DNA of 64,000 bases from Ensifer sp. LC163 (GTDB lineage: Bacteria > Pseudomonadota > Alphaproteobacteria > Rhizobiales > Rhizobiaceae). Numbering within the stretch: position 1 is the stretch's first letter; the number at the start of each line of letters is the position of its first letter. This document shows positions 54,396-62,198 of the stretch, piece after piece. The position numbers and the translations under genes were made by a program. The notes under the pieces were generated by a model. It had not been told where the DNA came from. It saw only the letters and a program-made list of their open reading frames with translations, and made no database searches. The stretch spans positions 62,001 to 126,000 of the forward strand of contig NZ_MBSS01000068.1 in the NCBI RefSeq assembly GCF_001695855.1. The letters run 5' to 3'.

Positions 54396-55172
54396 ATGCC
54401 GGTTTTTGCCGCCAACCTGACGATGATGTTCAACGAATGGCCGTTCCTCGACCGCTTCGACGCCGCGGCCGATGCCGGGTTTGCCGCCGTCGAATATCTT
54501 TTTCCCTATGAAGCCGCACCGGAGGCGATCGCCGAACGGCTCGCCCGCAACAATCTGCAGCAGGCCTTGTTCAATCTGCCGCCGGGCGATTGGGCCGCCG
54601 GCGACCGGGGTGTCGCGGCGCTTCCCGGACGGTTCGATGCGCTGAAAGCGGGCGTCGAGCGGGCGCTGGACTATGCGGTGGCGACGGGTGTCGGGCGGCT
54701 GCACCTGATGGCCGGCCTTGCTGATCCCCACGACAAAGACGCGGCCTCATCTTACCGACGCTCCGTTGCCTACGTTGCGGGGCGGCTTTCAGAGGAGGGC
54801 ATCGACCTGTTGCTCGAGCCGATCAACGGGCGAAACATGCCGGGCTACTTCCTCAATGACTTCGGCGCGGCCGAAAAGCTGATCGCGGAACTCGGTATGC
54901 CGAACCTGAAACTGCAGTTCGACATCTATCACCGCCAGATCCTGCATGGCGACGTGGTCATGGCCTTGCGCCGCCTGCTACCGATCACCGGCCATATCCA
55001 GATCGCCAGCGTGCCGTCGCGCAACGAGCCGGACGGGGAGGAGTTGAACTATCCCTATCTGTTCGTGGAAATCGACCGGCTCGGTTACGGCGGCTTTGTC
55101 GGCTGCGAATACATCCCCCGTGGCCGTACGCTGGACGGCCTCGACTGGTTCAGACCTTTTGCACGGAGCTAG
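54396..55172 (+). CDS. otnI: 2-oxo-tetronate isomerase (hydroxypyruvate isomerase family)
   Basis: A 258-aa TIM barrel of the Hyi family. It starts VFAANLTMMFNEWPFLDRFD and carries the two metal/catalytic glutamates Glu141 (LLEPINGRNMPGYFL) and Glu238 (GCEYIPRG). QFDIYHRQI and GHIQIASVPSRNEPD are also family marks. It converts 2-oxo-tetronate to 3-oxo-tetronate. It is 11 bp after ltnD and 3 bp before otnK, so the operon is tightly packed. Confidence 0.9.
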   Translation: MPVFAANLTMMFNEWPFLDRFDAAADAGFAAVEYLFPYEAAPEAIAERLARNNLQQALFNLPPGDWAAGDRGVAALPGRFDALKAGVERALDYAVATGVGRLHLMAGLADPHDKDAASSYRRSVAYVAGRLSEEGIDLLLEPINGRNMPGYFLNDFGAAEKLIAELGMPNLKLQFDIYHRQILHGDVVMALRRLLPITGHIQIASVPSRNEPDGEELNYPYLFVEIDRLGYGGFVGCEYIPRGRTLDGLDWFRPFARS

Positions 55173-55175
55173 CTG

Positions 55176-56456
55176 ATGACCATCCTGCTTGGATCGATCG
55201 CTGACGACTACACCGGCGCGTCAGACCTTGCCAACACACTGACGAAAAACGGCCTGCGCACCGTGCAGACGGTCGGTATTCCCGACCCGTCCCTGGCGCT
55301 GCCGGATGTCGACGCGGTCGTCGTCTCGCTGAAAATCCGCTCGGTCGCGGCCGCTGACGCCGTGGCTGCGGCGACGCAAGCCGAACGATGGCTGCGCGAG
55401 CGCGGAGCGGACCATGTGCTTTACAAGATCTGCTCGACTTTCGATTCCACCGACGCCGGCAATATCGGTCCGGTGACGGAGGCCCTGAGCGCCGCTGCCG
55501 GCGGCGGTTTGGTGCTGGTTACGCCCGCCTTTCCGGAAACGGGACGCACCGTCTATTTCGGCCACCTCTTCGTTAACGGAGAGCCGTTGAACGAAAGCCC
55601 GCTCAAGGATCATCCCCTCAACCCGATGCACGACGCCAATCTTGTGCGCGTCATGACCAGACAGTCGCGTGGCGCCGTCGGTCTCATCGATTTGCCGGCA
55701 ATCGCTGCGGGACCCGATACGGTAAGAGCCCGGCTCGAGGCTCTGCAGGTCACCGGTGTCAAGACGGTGATAGCGGACGCGGTCTTCGAACGCGATCTTG
55801 AAACGCTTGGCGAGATCGCCCTCGAAACGCCGGTGTCCACCGGCGCGTCGGGGCTCGGCCTCGGCCTTGCCCGCGCACTCGTCCGCTCCGGCCGGGTATC
55901 GTCCGGGGAGGCAACGACAGCGGATGCCATTCGCCCGGTGGGCGGGCCTGCCGTGGTCGTTGCCGGCAGTTGCTCCAAGGCGACGCTGCGGCAACTCGAT
56001 GTCGCCGAACGGTCGATGCCCGTCCTGCGGCTCGACCCGGAGCGGCTGCTTGCCGGCCCGGACGAGATTGCCGCTGCGATTTCCTGGGCCGGAGACCGCA
56101 TTGCCGCCGGTCCGGTCGTCATCGCGGCGAGTGCATCGCCTGAAACCGTTTTGCAGCTGCAGTCGCAATACGGACGGGAGGCCTCCGGCCACGCGATCGA
56201 AACCGCGACTTCGATCATCGCCGCCGAGTTAGTAGCAAGAGGCGTGCGGCGCCTGGTCGTCGCAGGCGGAGAAACCTCGGGTGCCGCGGTCGACAGGCTG
56301 GCCATTCCAGCCTTCCTGATCGGCCCGGAGATCGCGCCCGGCGTGCCGGTGCTGCGAACGGTCGGCAATGCGCAGGGCGATATGCTATTGGCGCTGAAAT
56401 CGGGAAACTTCGGAGGCGAGGATTTCTTCACAGCCGCGCTGGCGATGATGCACTGA
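55176..56456 (+). CDS. otnK: 3-oxo-tetronate 4-kinase (DUF1537 family)
   Basis: The protein has 426 aa. The N-terminal acid-sugar-binding domain has IADDYTGASDLANTLTKNG (Asp10/Asp11), ICSTFDSTDAGNIGPV and TPAFPETGRTVYFGHLFVNG. The C-terminal ATP-binding domain ends with GGETSG at 364-369 and GPEIAPGVP, then LALKSGNFGGEDFF. DUF1537 enzymes phosphorylate acid sugars; with OtnI and OtnC next to it the substrate is 3-oxo-tetronate. It is the last gene of the operon. Confidence 0.92.
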   Translation: MTILLGSIADDYTGASDLANTLTKNGLRTVQTVGIPDPSLALPDVDAVVVSLKIRSVAAADAVAAATQAERWLRERGADHVLYKICSTFDSTDAGNIGPVTEALSAAAGGGLVLVTPAFPETGRTVYFGHLFVNGEPLNESPLKDHPLNPMHDANLVRVMTRQSRGAVGLIDLPAIAAGPDTVRARLEALQVTGVKTVIADAVFERDLETLGEIALETPVSTGASGLGLGLARALVRSGRVSSGEATTADAIRPVGGPAVVVAGSCSKATLRQLDVAERSMPVLRLDPERLLAGPDEIAAAISWAGDRIAAGPVVIAASASPETVLQLQSQYGREASGHAIETATSIIAAELVARGVRRLVVAGGETSGAAVDRLAIPAFLIGPEIAPGVPVLRTVGNAQGDMLLALKSGNFGGEDFFTAALAMMH

Positions 56457-56680
56457 GCAAGACTAGCTCTCGCCACGAGACGAATTCCAAGCGTCGATCG
56501 AACGTCAGACTTTGCCGAGCTTGCGCGGGTAGGGAGCCCAAATGGCTTATCAGCTGCCCCCGCAGTTCGCGGCAGATTGTCGAGCGGTCTCGGCGAAGCG
56601 TCCGCGCGATCTCCGCCTGGCTGATCTTCTTCTCATGCATCCCCGCCTTGATGCGGCGGAATAATCGGCTGCATTCATAG
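56430..56680 (-). pseudogene. IS30-family transposase with internal deletion
   Basis: The minus-strand frame joins the IS30 N-terminal HTH (RLFRRIKAGMHEKKISQAEI, ARTLRRDRSTICRELRG) directly to a block from the catalytic core (LGSLPAQARQSLTFDRRLEF, VSWREL). About 200 residues between them are missing. After the core block the frame drifts and ends. It overlaps the otnK stop region by some 27 bp. It is clearly inactive and is related to the fragment at 58945. Confidence 0.72.
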
Positions 56681-56933
56681 TCTCAAAGCGAAAGCCGATA
56701 GGCGTCCGTCACCCGCCCCGATCTGTCCTTGCAACCCGGACCAGCCGGTCAGATCGGGGCTGGTGGTGGTGCGATATGACTGCTCAAAATGACATTTCTA
56801 CTTTGCGCAACGGCGGACATTTCAACCTTGCGGTCACAGGATAGTACCATTTTTGAGCGGCTGTGCGATTATCCGTGCTTGTGCGGGACGCATTACTGTT
56901 AGCCGGAGCGAACTCGTCTCGAGGAGTGGTTAA
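56681..56933. other. Intergenic region upstream of the cNMP-patatin gene
   Basis: No gene is seen. The segment just before 56934 (GAGGAGTGGTTAA) gives the patatin gene a ribosome-binding site. No CRP-like palindrome was noticed. Confidence 0.4.
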
Positions 56934-58808
56934 ATGGCCTCCGTCGATTCCCTTGCGGCGAGATTGCTGTCGGCGACATTGATGTTCGATCGGGCGTCTT
57001 TGGCGGCACTTGAGGCTTTGGCTGCCGAATCCGACCGGCGGGTCCTGCGACGCGGTGAGGTCCTGGTTCGCGAAGGTGATCCATCGGACCGGTTCTTCAT
57101 AGTACTATCTGGCCGCTTTACGGTGCACAAAGAAGATTCAGCCGGCTGGGTCGCCGAGATTGGCCAGGGCGAACTCGTCGGTGAGGTCGGTTTCTTCGCG
57201 GGGCTGCCCCGCATGGCCACCGTTCTCGCAGCGCGCGATTCGATCGTTCTTGAAATCCGCGGCAACCAGTTCGAGAAAGCGGCCGTCGCCTTGCCAAGCC
57301 TACGACAGGCGGTCACGACTTTTCTGGCGCGCCGGTTCGCCATGCAGGCTCCGAATTCATCGCTTCCCAAGAAACCTGCCAAGATCCGAACGCTTGCGGT
57401 CATTCCAGCCGGCGGAAGTCGCATTTCACCAGTTTTCATCCGGCACCTGCGGAAAGCGTTCGATGTACGCGCGCGCGTTCAGTTCCTTGCCCGGGCTGAC
57501 ATTGAAGCGCGGTTCGCCGGTCTTCCGATCGACGATCAGCCGGTCCTCAACTGGTTGAATGAACTCGAGGCCAAAACCGAAATCATCGTTTATGTCGCCG
57601 ATGAAGAGCCCAATGAATGGACACGAGTCTGCATTCGCCAGGCGGATTGCGTCCTGTTGCTTGCCAGCGCGTCCTCTTCGCCCTGCATGAACCTGTCCGA
57701 GCAGCTGGCGCTATCGGTCCATCCACCATCGACCGCGCGGCTCGTCCTGGTTCACGACAATCGCTCGGTAGCGGTCTCCGGTACCACTGAATGGCTTAAC
57801 GAGCGTCCTCATGTTGGCCATCATCATCATGTTGCGCTAGTGGACGGGTCCGACATCCAACGCCTGGCTCGATTCATTTCCGGCAACGCGAGGGGTTTCG
57901 TGGCGGCAGGGGGCGGGTCCCTCGGCAGCGCCCATCTGGGCGTCTACAAGGCCTTCCTTGAGGCGGGCGCTTGCTTCGACTATCTCGGCGGTACGAGTTC
58001 CGGAGCGGCAATGATGGCCGGCTTTGCCCGTGGGTTGGATGCGGATGAGATCGACCGTGGCACGCACAACATATTCATTAAGAGCCGGGCATTTCGCCGT
58101 CCCACATTGCCGCATTTCGCGCTCCTGGATCACAAGGTGTTCGATCGAGCCCTTCAGGCGGAGTACAGCGACGTTCTGATCGAGGATCTTTGGCTTCCGT
58201 TCTTTGCGCTTTCGACCAATCTGAGCAGTCGTCAGCCCCATGTTCATCGCTATGGAAAGCTGTGGCAGGCCGTTCGGGCGTCCGGCTCGATCCCGGGTGT
58301 CCTGCCGCCGTTCTTTACGACTGACGGCGATATGCTGGTGGATGGTGGGATTATGAACAATCTGCCGTTGGAGCAGATGAAGGAACTCAAGACCGGACCC
58401 AATGTCGTCGTGAGCTTGGAGTCGGGTGGACCACAGAAATACCAAATCGACTATGACCGCATCCCCGGAGCTTCCCAGTTGGCGCTCGCCTGGCTAAATC
58501 CTTTCGGTCGTGCCAGCTTGCCAAAGGTGCCCAGCGTGATTCACGTGATTGCTGCGAGCATGCTGGCGCACCGGCCGCAGGACATTGCCATTGGCGAAGA
58601 GGATGTTTTGGTCTGTCCGCCGGTTTCGAGCACGATCAGCTTCATGGATTGGAGCCGGCATTCCGAATTGTTCTCTGATACCTACGACTGGACGATCAGA
58701 TGGATGAAGGAACGTCTGCGCCAGAACGACCCGGGCCTCCAAGCGGTGCTCGGCACCTCTGCTCAGCAAGGCCTGATCCAAGTCCGTGGCGACAGCATGG
58801 ACCTGTAG
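56934..58808 (+). CDS. Patatin-like phospholipase with N-terminal cyclic-nucleotide-binding domain (NTE-like)
   Basis: The protein has 624 aa. Residues 15-140 are a cNMP-binding domain with RRGEVLVREGDPSDRFFIVL, GELVGEVGFFAGLPRMATV and an Arg-containing phosphate-cassette region (GLPRMATVLA). A middle segment (145-310) has an RssA/NTE-type wording. The patatin domain (about 320-510) has the oxyanion loop GGGSLGSAHLGVYKAFLEAG, the nucleophile Ser355 in GGTSSGAAM and Asp470 in the DGGIMNNLP dyad. It should hydrolyse lysophospholipids or related esters under cAMP/cGMP control, at the membrane. The gene stands alone. The two cyclases 25-30 kb away are possible partners. Confidence 0.9.
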   Translation: MASVDSLAARLLSATLMFDRASLAALEALAAESDRRVLRRGEVLVREGDPSDRFFIVLSGRFTVHKEDSAGWVAEIGQGELVGEVGFFAGLPRMATVLAARDSIVLEIRGNQFEKAAVALPSLRQAVTTFLARRFAMQAPNSSLPKKPAKIRTLAVIPAGGSRISPVFIRHLRKAFDVRARVQFLARADIEARFAGLPIDDQPVLNWLNELEAKTEIIVYVADEEPNEWTRVCIRQADCVLLLASASSSPCMNLSEQLALSVHPPSTARLVLVHDNRSVAVSGTTEWLNERPHVGHHHHVALVDGSDIQRLARFISGNARGFVAAGGGSLGSAHLGVYKAFLEAGACFDYLGGTSSGAAMMAGFARGLDADEIDRGTHNIFIKSRAFRRPTLPHFALLDHKVFDRALQAEYSDVLIEDLWLPFFALSTNLSSRQPHVHRYGKLWQAVRASGSIPGVLPPFFTTDGDMLVDGGIMNNLPLEQMKELKTGPNVVVSLESGGPQKYQIDYDRIPGASQLALAWLNPFGRASLPKVPSVIHVIAASMLAHRPQDIAIGEEDVLVCPPVSSTISFMDWSRHSELFSDTYDWTIRWMKERLRQNDPGLQAVLGTSAQQGLIQVRGDSMDL

Positions 58809-58944
58809 CGCATCCAATCACATCGTATCATCTGAGAGCAGTCACCTCCTTTTGCGGTGTCACTGGCGATTATGTTGGCGAGGTCGGCAGAGCCAAGCGA
58901 CATCTCACCTGCGGCAACCACGGTGGTGCCGTTGTTTTGCTGAG

Positions 58945-59366
58945 GTGAGCGCTATCGCCACGTTGCTAACAACGAGGATAACGACGTGTCTATTCCCGAA
59001 CTTCTTGCGAAACTGAATGAGATCGCGCTCCCAATGACCGAACTGCTTGCGCTCGGCGACGGTGTCCGGACGGTGGAGAATGTTGAGTTCCGGGCTGAAA
59101 CGGCGGCCGTAGCGCCGCCTGGCATGGCGCGGGCGACGTCTCGCACGCCGTTCCGGCAGATGCCGCCATAGCTTGATGGCCTGACCGTCTGCAGAATAGG
59201 CAAATTTGTAGATCGTCTCGTAGCTGACGGAAATCGGATGACGCTCCAGCCGCATGCGGCCGGCGATCTGCCGCGTAGCTCGGTTATCGAGATCGCCGAT
59301 CGTGCGGCGTCGCGTGCGGGCCGTCGATCGGCCGCGTGGTACATTGGCACTTTCAATGGCAGACAA
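58945..59366 (-). pseudogene. IS30-family transposase, middle remnant
   Basis: The minus-strand frame contains IS30 blocks RHPISVSYETIYKFAYSADG, AIKLWRHLPERRARRRPRH, ARRRYGRRF, and then HWERDLIQFRKKFGNRHVV (first catalytic Asp region, WERD). The next part (after VVILVVSNVAIAL) is frameshifted, and both the HTH and C-terminal DDE ends are absent. It lies directly upstream of the toxin-antitoxin operator. It completes the set of IS30 scraps in the window. Confidence 0.75.
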
Positions 59367-59377
59367 ATAGGACTATA

Positions 59378-59396
59378 TAGCTAGACAGTCTAGCTA
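59378..59396. promoter_or_regulatory. Palindromic operator of the toxin-antitoxin pair
   Basis: A perfect 19-bp palindrome, TAGCTAGAC-A-GTCTAGCTA, ends 15 bp before the antitoxin ATG. Phd/YefM-type antitoxins bind short palindromes in their own promoters, so this is the probable autoregulatory site. It also overlaps a TATATA-like segment (59374-59379). Confidence 0.72.
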
Positions 59397-59411
59397 ATTT
59401 GGAGCGAAGTT

Positions 59412-59666
59412 ATGGAATGGCAACTGCAGGACGCCAAGAACCAATTCTCGAAGGTGGTGCAGAAGGCGCGCCATGAAGGGCCGCAGATTGTCACGCTGCG
59501 CGGTGAGCGCACGGCCGTCGTGCTGTCCGCTCATGACTACGACGCTCTGCGCGCCGGCCGGCCAACGCTGGTCGACGATCTGCTTGGCGGTCCCGCTTGG
59601 GACGATCAGCTCGCTGATGAGGTGAATGTACGCGCCAAGACGCCAAGCCGCGATGTGGCCTTCTAA
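59412..59666 (+). CDS. Phd/YefM-family antitoxin
   Basis: The protein has 84 aa. It starts MEWQLQDAKNQFSKVVQKAR and has the PhdYeFM pattern GPQIVTLRGERTAVVLSAHDYDAL. The N-terminal half binds DNA as a dimer and the C-terminal tail neutralises the toxin. GGAGCGAAGTT precedes the ATG. The stop TAA shares its final A with the toxin ATG (TAATG), a tight coupling typical of toxin-antitoxin pairs. Confidence 0.88.
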   Translation: MEWQLQDAKNQFSKVVQKARHEGPQIVTLRGERTAVVLSAHDYDALRAGRPTLVDDLLGGPAWDDQLADEVNVRAKTPSRDVAF

Positions 59667-60073
59667 TGTATCTGGTTGACACCAACATCGTCTCAGAGGC
59701 GCGACGCGGCACGCCGCAGGCAGTGTCCTGGCTGCGCTCTGTAGATCCGCTCAGCATCCACCTGAGTGCCCTCACCTTCGGCGAAATCATGCGCGGGATT
59801 GCCCTGAAACAGAGGTCGGATCCGAAGACTGCCGCGCACCTCACCGAATGGCTGCGCAAGTTGCGCCACGACCATGGCGACCGCATTCTGCCGATAACCG
59901 ACCAAATCGCGGTCGAATGGGGCCGCATCGCGGCAATCCGCCCTCGCGGCGATATCGACGGGTTGATCGCCGCGACCGCGATCGTCCACGATCTCATCCT
60001 TGTCACACGCAACGTCAAGGATTTCGAAGACACAGACGCCTCCGTAATCAACCCTTGGGAGACGTCGGCGTGA
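59666..60073 (+). CDS. PIN-domain toxin (VapC/FitB-like ribonuclease)
   Basis: A 135-aa PIN domain. The acidic metal site is Asp5 (MYLVDTNIVSE), Glu40 (LTFGEIMRG), Asp98 (GDIDGLIAATA) and Asp119 (TRNVKDF). The order and wording fit the VapC/FitB branch that cleaves tRNA or rRNA. Its partner is a Phd-type antitoxin, a frequent pairing. It probably stabilises the surrounding accessory DNA. Confidence 0.9.
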   Translation: MYLVDTNIVSEARRGTPQAVSWLRSVDPLSIHLSALTFGEIMRGIALKQRSDPKTAAHLTEWLRKLRHDHGDRILPITDQIAVEWGRIAAIRPRGDIDGLIAATAIVHDLILVTRNVKDFEDTDASVINPWETSA

Positions 60074-60189
60074 GCCGCTCGGCGTCGAACACCCGCTGTA
60101 TGCCGGCATTCACTGTGTCCATTCGACGGAAGTACCTTTTAGACCCCTGAAGTTGCATAATGTATCGTCGGGATTTGCGTCGACCTCTA

Positions 60190-60292
60190 CTGCATAATTC
60201 CTTAAATCGGAATCGATTTAAGGATAAATTATGCAGCAAGTTTAAAGCGTTACAGCGTCCTTAGCGCGTCATGTTTGACGCGCGGCGCTGTA
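60190..60292 (+). repeat. Two-stem palindromic intergenic element, copy 2
   Basis: Stem A: 60190-60209 pairs with 60214-60236, loop GAAT, with a 3-nt insertion (ATA) in the right arm. Stem B: TACAGCGTCCTTAGCGCGTC (60251-60270) pairs with GACGCGCGGCGCTGTA (60277-60292). It is about 100 bp long and lies between the toxin gene and the sulfite-oxidase gene in the same orientation as copy 3. A shorter TGCATAAT echo occurs at 60154-60161. Confidence 0.85.
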
Positions 60293-60534
60293 GCGAGACT
60301 TCTTCACAACGATATCCGGCGAAAGCGAAGGCGGGGCGTGATATATTGCGGCCATTGCTCGTCTGGTCTCGCCGGAAGGAAGGTGCGCGATTCATCTCCG
60401 CATCGTGCAGGTGCCGAAATGATCGTGAGCAGTGCGAGCGGAGCAATGTGTCCTCAGGATCGGGACCGATCGCCTTGCAGGCCGCAACGTGCAGTTTGGC
60501 GCAGGGCAACCCCGCCCTAGCATGGAGGTTCCCA
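60293..60534. other. Leader region of the sulfite-oxidase-like gene
   Basis: The sulfite-oxidase frame stays open back to 60271, but the upstream part starts inside the repeat and has no similarity to the family, so it is treated as non-coding. It presumably holds the promoter. No clear -35/-10 pair was recognised. Confidence 0.4.
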
Positions 60535-61929
60535 GTGCCTCTGTTCATTGTGCACCATCAGCATTCGCCCGAAACCTGCCCCGCACGCGATCCGGCCAAG
60601 GGCGCGATGCTGCTGAATCATTTGAGCCGGCCTAGCGCCGCTCGCCATGGCGTGGTCATCAAGGGCGAGGCCGTCGTTCGTGGCTCCCATTCACTGTTCT
60701 TCATCGCCGAAGCGGCGGATGAGACCGTCCTCCAAGCGTTCTTGACGCCGTTCCGTCAAGCCGGCGAGGTCGAAGTGATGGCGGCGTCGACCTGCGCCGG
60801 GGTGGTGGCGAGCGGCGGCTGCGATGCACGCCCGGCGGAGGTTTCTGCCGCGTTTCTCGACCCCGCGGACGCTTGCCAGGACGCCGTTGAGGCGGGGCTC
60901 CTGGTTCATCGCGTCTATCCGCTGAACGGCGAGACGTCGGTGCAGGACCTAGCGGGCGGGGCAGTGGTGCCCAATGGTCGGTTCTACTTGCGTAATCACT
61001 TCGATATTCCGAACCTCGATGGCGAGAGCTATCGGCTCTCGGTCGGCGGACTGGTCGAAAGGTCTCTGAGTCTGAGCATGAGGGACCTTCACAATCTTCA
61101 TGCTGAGAGCCTCGTGGTGACCCTCGAATGCGCTGGCAACGGCCGCAGCCTGTTCGGTCCGGCCGTGCCCGGCGAGGCCTGGGGCCTGGGCGCCGTCAGC
61201 ACCGCCGAATGGACCGGCGTTCCCTTGATCGAGGTGATCGAACGGGCAGGCCTGCGACCCGGCGCGACGGAACTTACGTTCCGCGGTGCGGACGGCGGGC
61301 TCGTCGAGGGTCACGATGCGCCGATTCGTTTCGAGCGTGGCCTCAGCTTCGACCAGATTCGCGAAGCGGGCGCGCTTCTCGCCTACGAGATGAACGGCGA
61401 GCAGCTGTCGTCGCCTCATGGCTATCCGTTGCGGCTGATCGTGCCGGGCTGGTATGCGGTGGCGTCCGTCAAGTGGCTGACCGAGATCGTCGTCACCGAC
61501 AAGCCCTGCGAGGCCCACTATCAAACGGAGAAGTACTGGTACCAGTGGGTGCGGAACGGGGGCGACGAGCGCGCGCCGGTGACGCTCATGAGTGTGCGGG
61601 CGCTGATCTCTTCACCCGATCAGGGCGAGAGCCTGCCGCGCGGCGAGACCGCGATCCGCGGCGTCGCGTGGTCTGGCGCCGGGAGCATATCCAGGGTCGA
61701 TGTAAGCCTAAACGACGGCCCGTGGCGCGAGGCGCGGCTCGTCGGCGAACGGCGGCGCTCTGCCTGGCAATGGTGGGAGCTGATGACGCGACTTGAGCAG
61801 ACGGGGCCGCTCGCCGTGCGGGCGCGCGCCACCGACATGGCGGGCCGAACCCAGCCTGAGCGCGCCGAGTGGAACCGTCTGGGCTACGGTAACAACTCGA
61901 TCCACTGTGTGACCGCACAGGTGATCTGA
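60535..61929 (+). CDS. Sulfite oxidase-family molybdopterin enzyme with N-terminal extra domain
   Basis: The protein has 464 aa from a GTG at 60535, selected because GGAGG sits 6 bases before it. Residues 1-95 (PLFIVHHQHSPETCPARDP, then HGVVIKGEAVVRGSHSLFF) form a small domain I do not assign. Residues 140-330 are a sulfite-oxidase molybdopterin domain with FYLRNHFDIP, the Mo-ligand Cys199 in LECAGNGRS, and SPHGYPLRLIVPGWYAVASVKWLTEI. Residues 360-460 are a Mo-co dimerisation domain (AWSGAGSISRVDVSLNDGPW). There is no Tat leader, so it is probably cytoplasmic. No heme or cytochrome gene is adjacent. It may oxidise sulfite or act as a reductase on an unknown S- or N-oxide. Confidence 0.82.
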   Translation: MPLFIVHHQHSPETCPARDPAKGAMLLNHLSRPSAARHGVVIKGEAVVRGSHSLFFIAEAADETVLQAFLTPFRQAGEVEVMAASTCAGVVASGGCDARPAEVSAAFLDPADACQDAVEAGLLVHRVYPLNGETSVQDLAGGAVVPNGRFYLRNHFDIPNLDGESYRLSVGGLVERSLSLSMRDLHNLHAESLVVTLECAGNGRSLFGPAVPGEAWGLGAVSTAEWTGVPLIEVIERAGLRPGATELTFRGADGGLVEGHDAPIRFERGLSFDQIREAGALLAYEMNGEQLSSPHGYPLRLIVPGWYAVASVKWLTEIVVTDKPCEAHYQTEKYWYQWVRNGGDERAPVTLMSVRALISSPDQGESLPRGETAIRGVAWSGAGSISRVDVSLNDGPWREARLVGERRRSAWQWWELMTRLEQTGPLAVRARATDMAGRTQPERAEWNRLGYGNNSIHCVTAQVI

Positions 61930-62033
61930 AGCCGTGAGAGCGCGCGCGCGACGAGACGTCTCGTCAGCAAAACGTCGCCGCGGCGGATGCGGTCGGAAGG
62001 CCAAGTGCAAAACAAGCAGTCGATCGGAGCCTA

Positions 62034-62137
62034 CTGCATAATTCCTTAAATCGGATCCGATTTAAGGAGAAAATTATGCAGCAAGTTTAAAGCGTTACAG
62101 CGTCCTTTGCGCGTCATATTTGACGCGCGGCGCTGTA
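62034..62137 (+). repeat. Two-stem palindromic intergenic element, copy 3
   Basis: Stem A: 62034-62053 pairs with 62058-62081, loop GATC, with a 4-nt insertion in the right arm. Stem B: TACAGCGTCCTTTGCGCGTC (62096-62115) pairs with GACGCGCGGCGCTGTA (62122-62137). It has the same orientation and near-identical sequence to copy 2, with the sulfite-oxidase gene between them. It also lies between convergent genes. Confidence 0.85.
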
Positions 62138-62198
62138 AGGTATGCGATGCGTGATGCAGCGATCCTAGCCTCAGTTATTAAAGCGATCGTCGTTGCCG

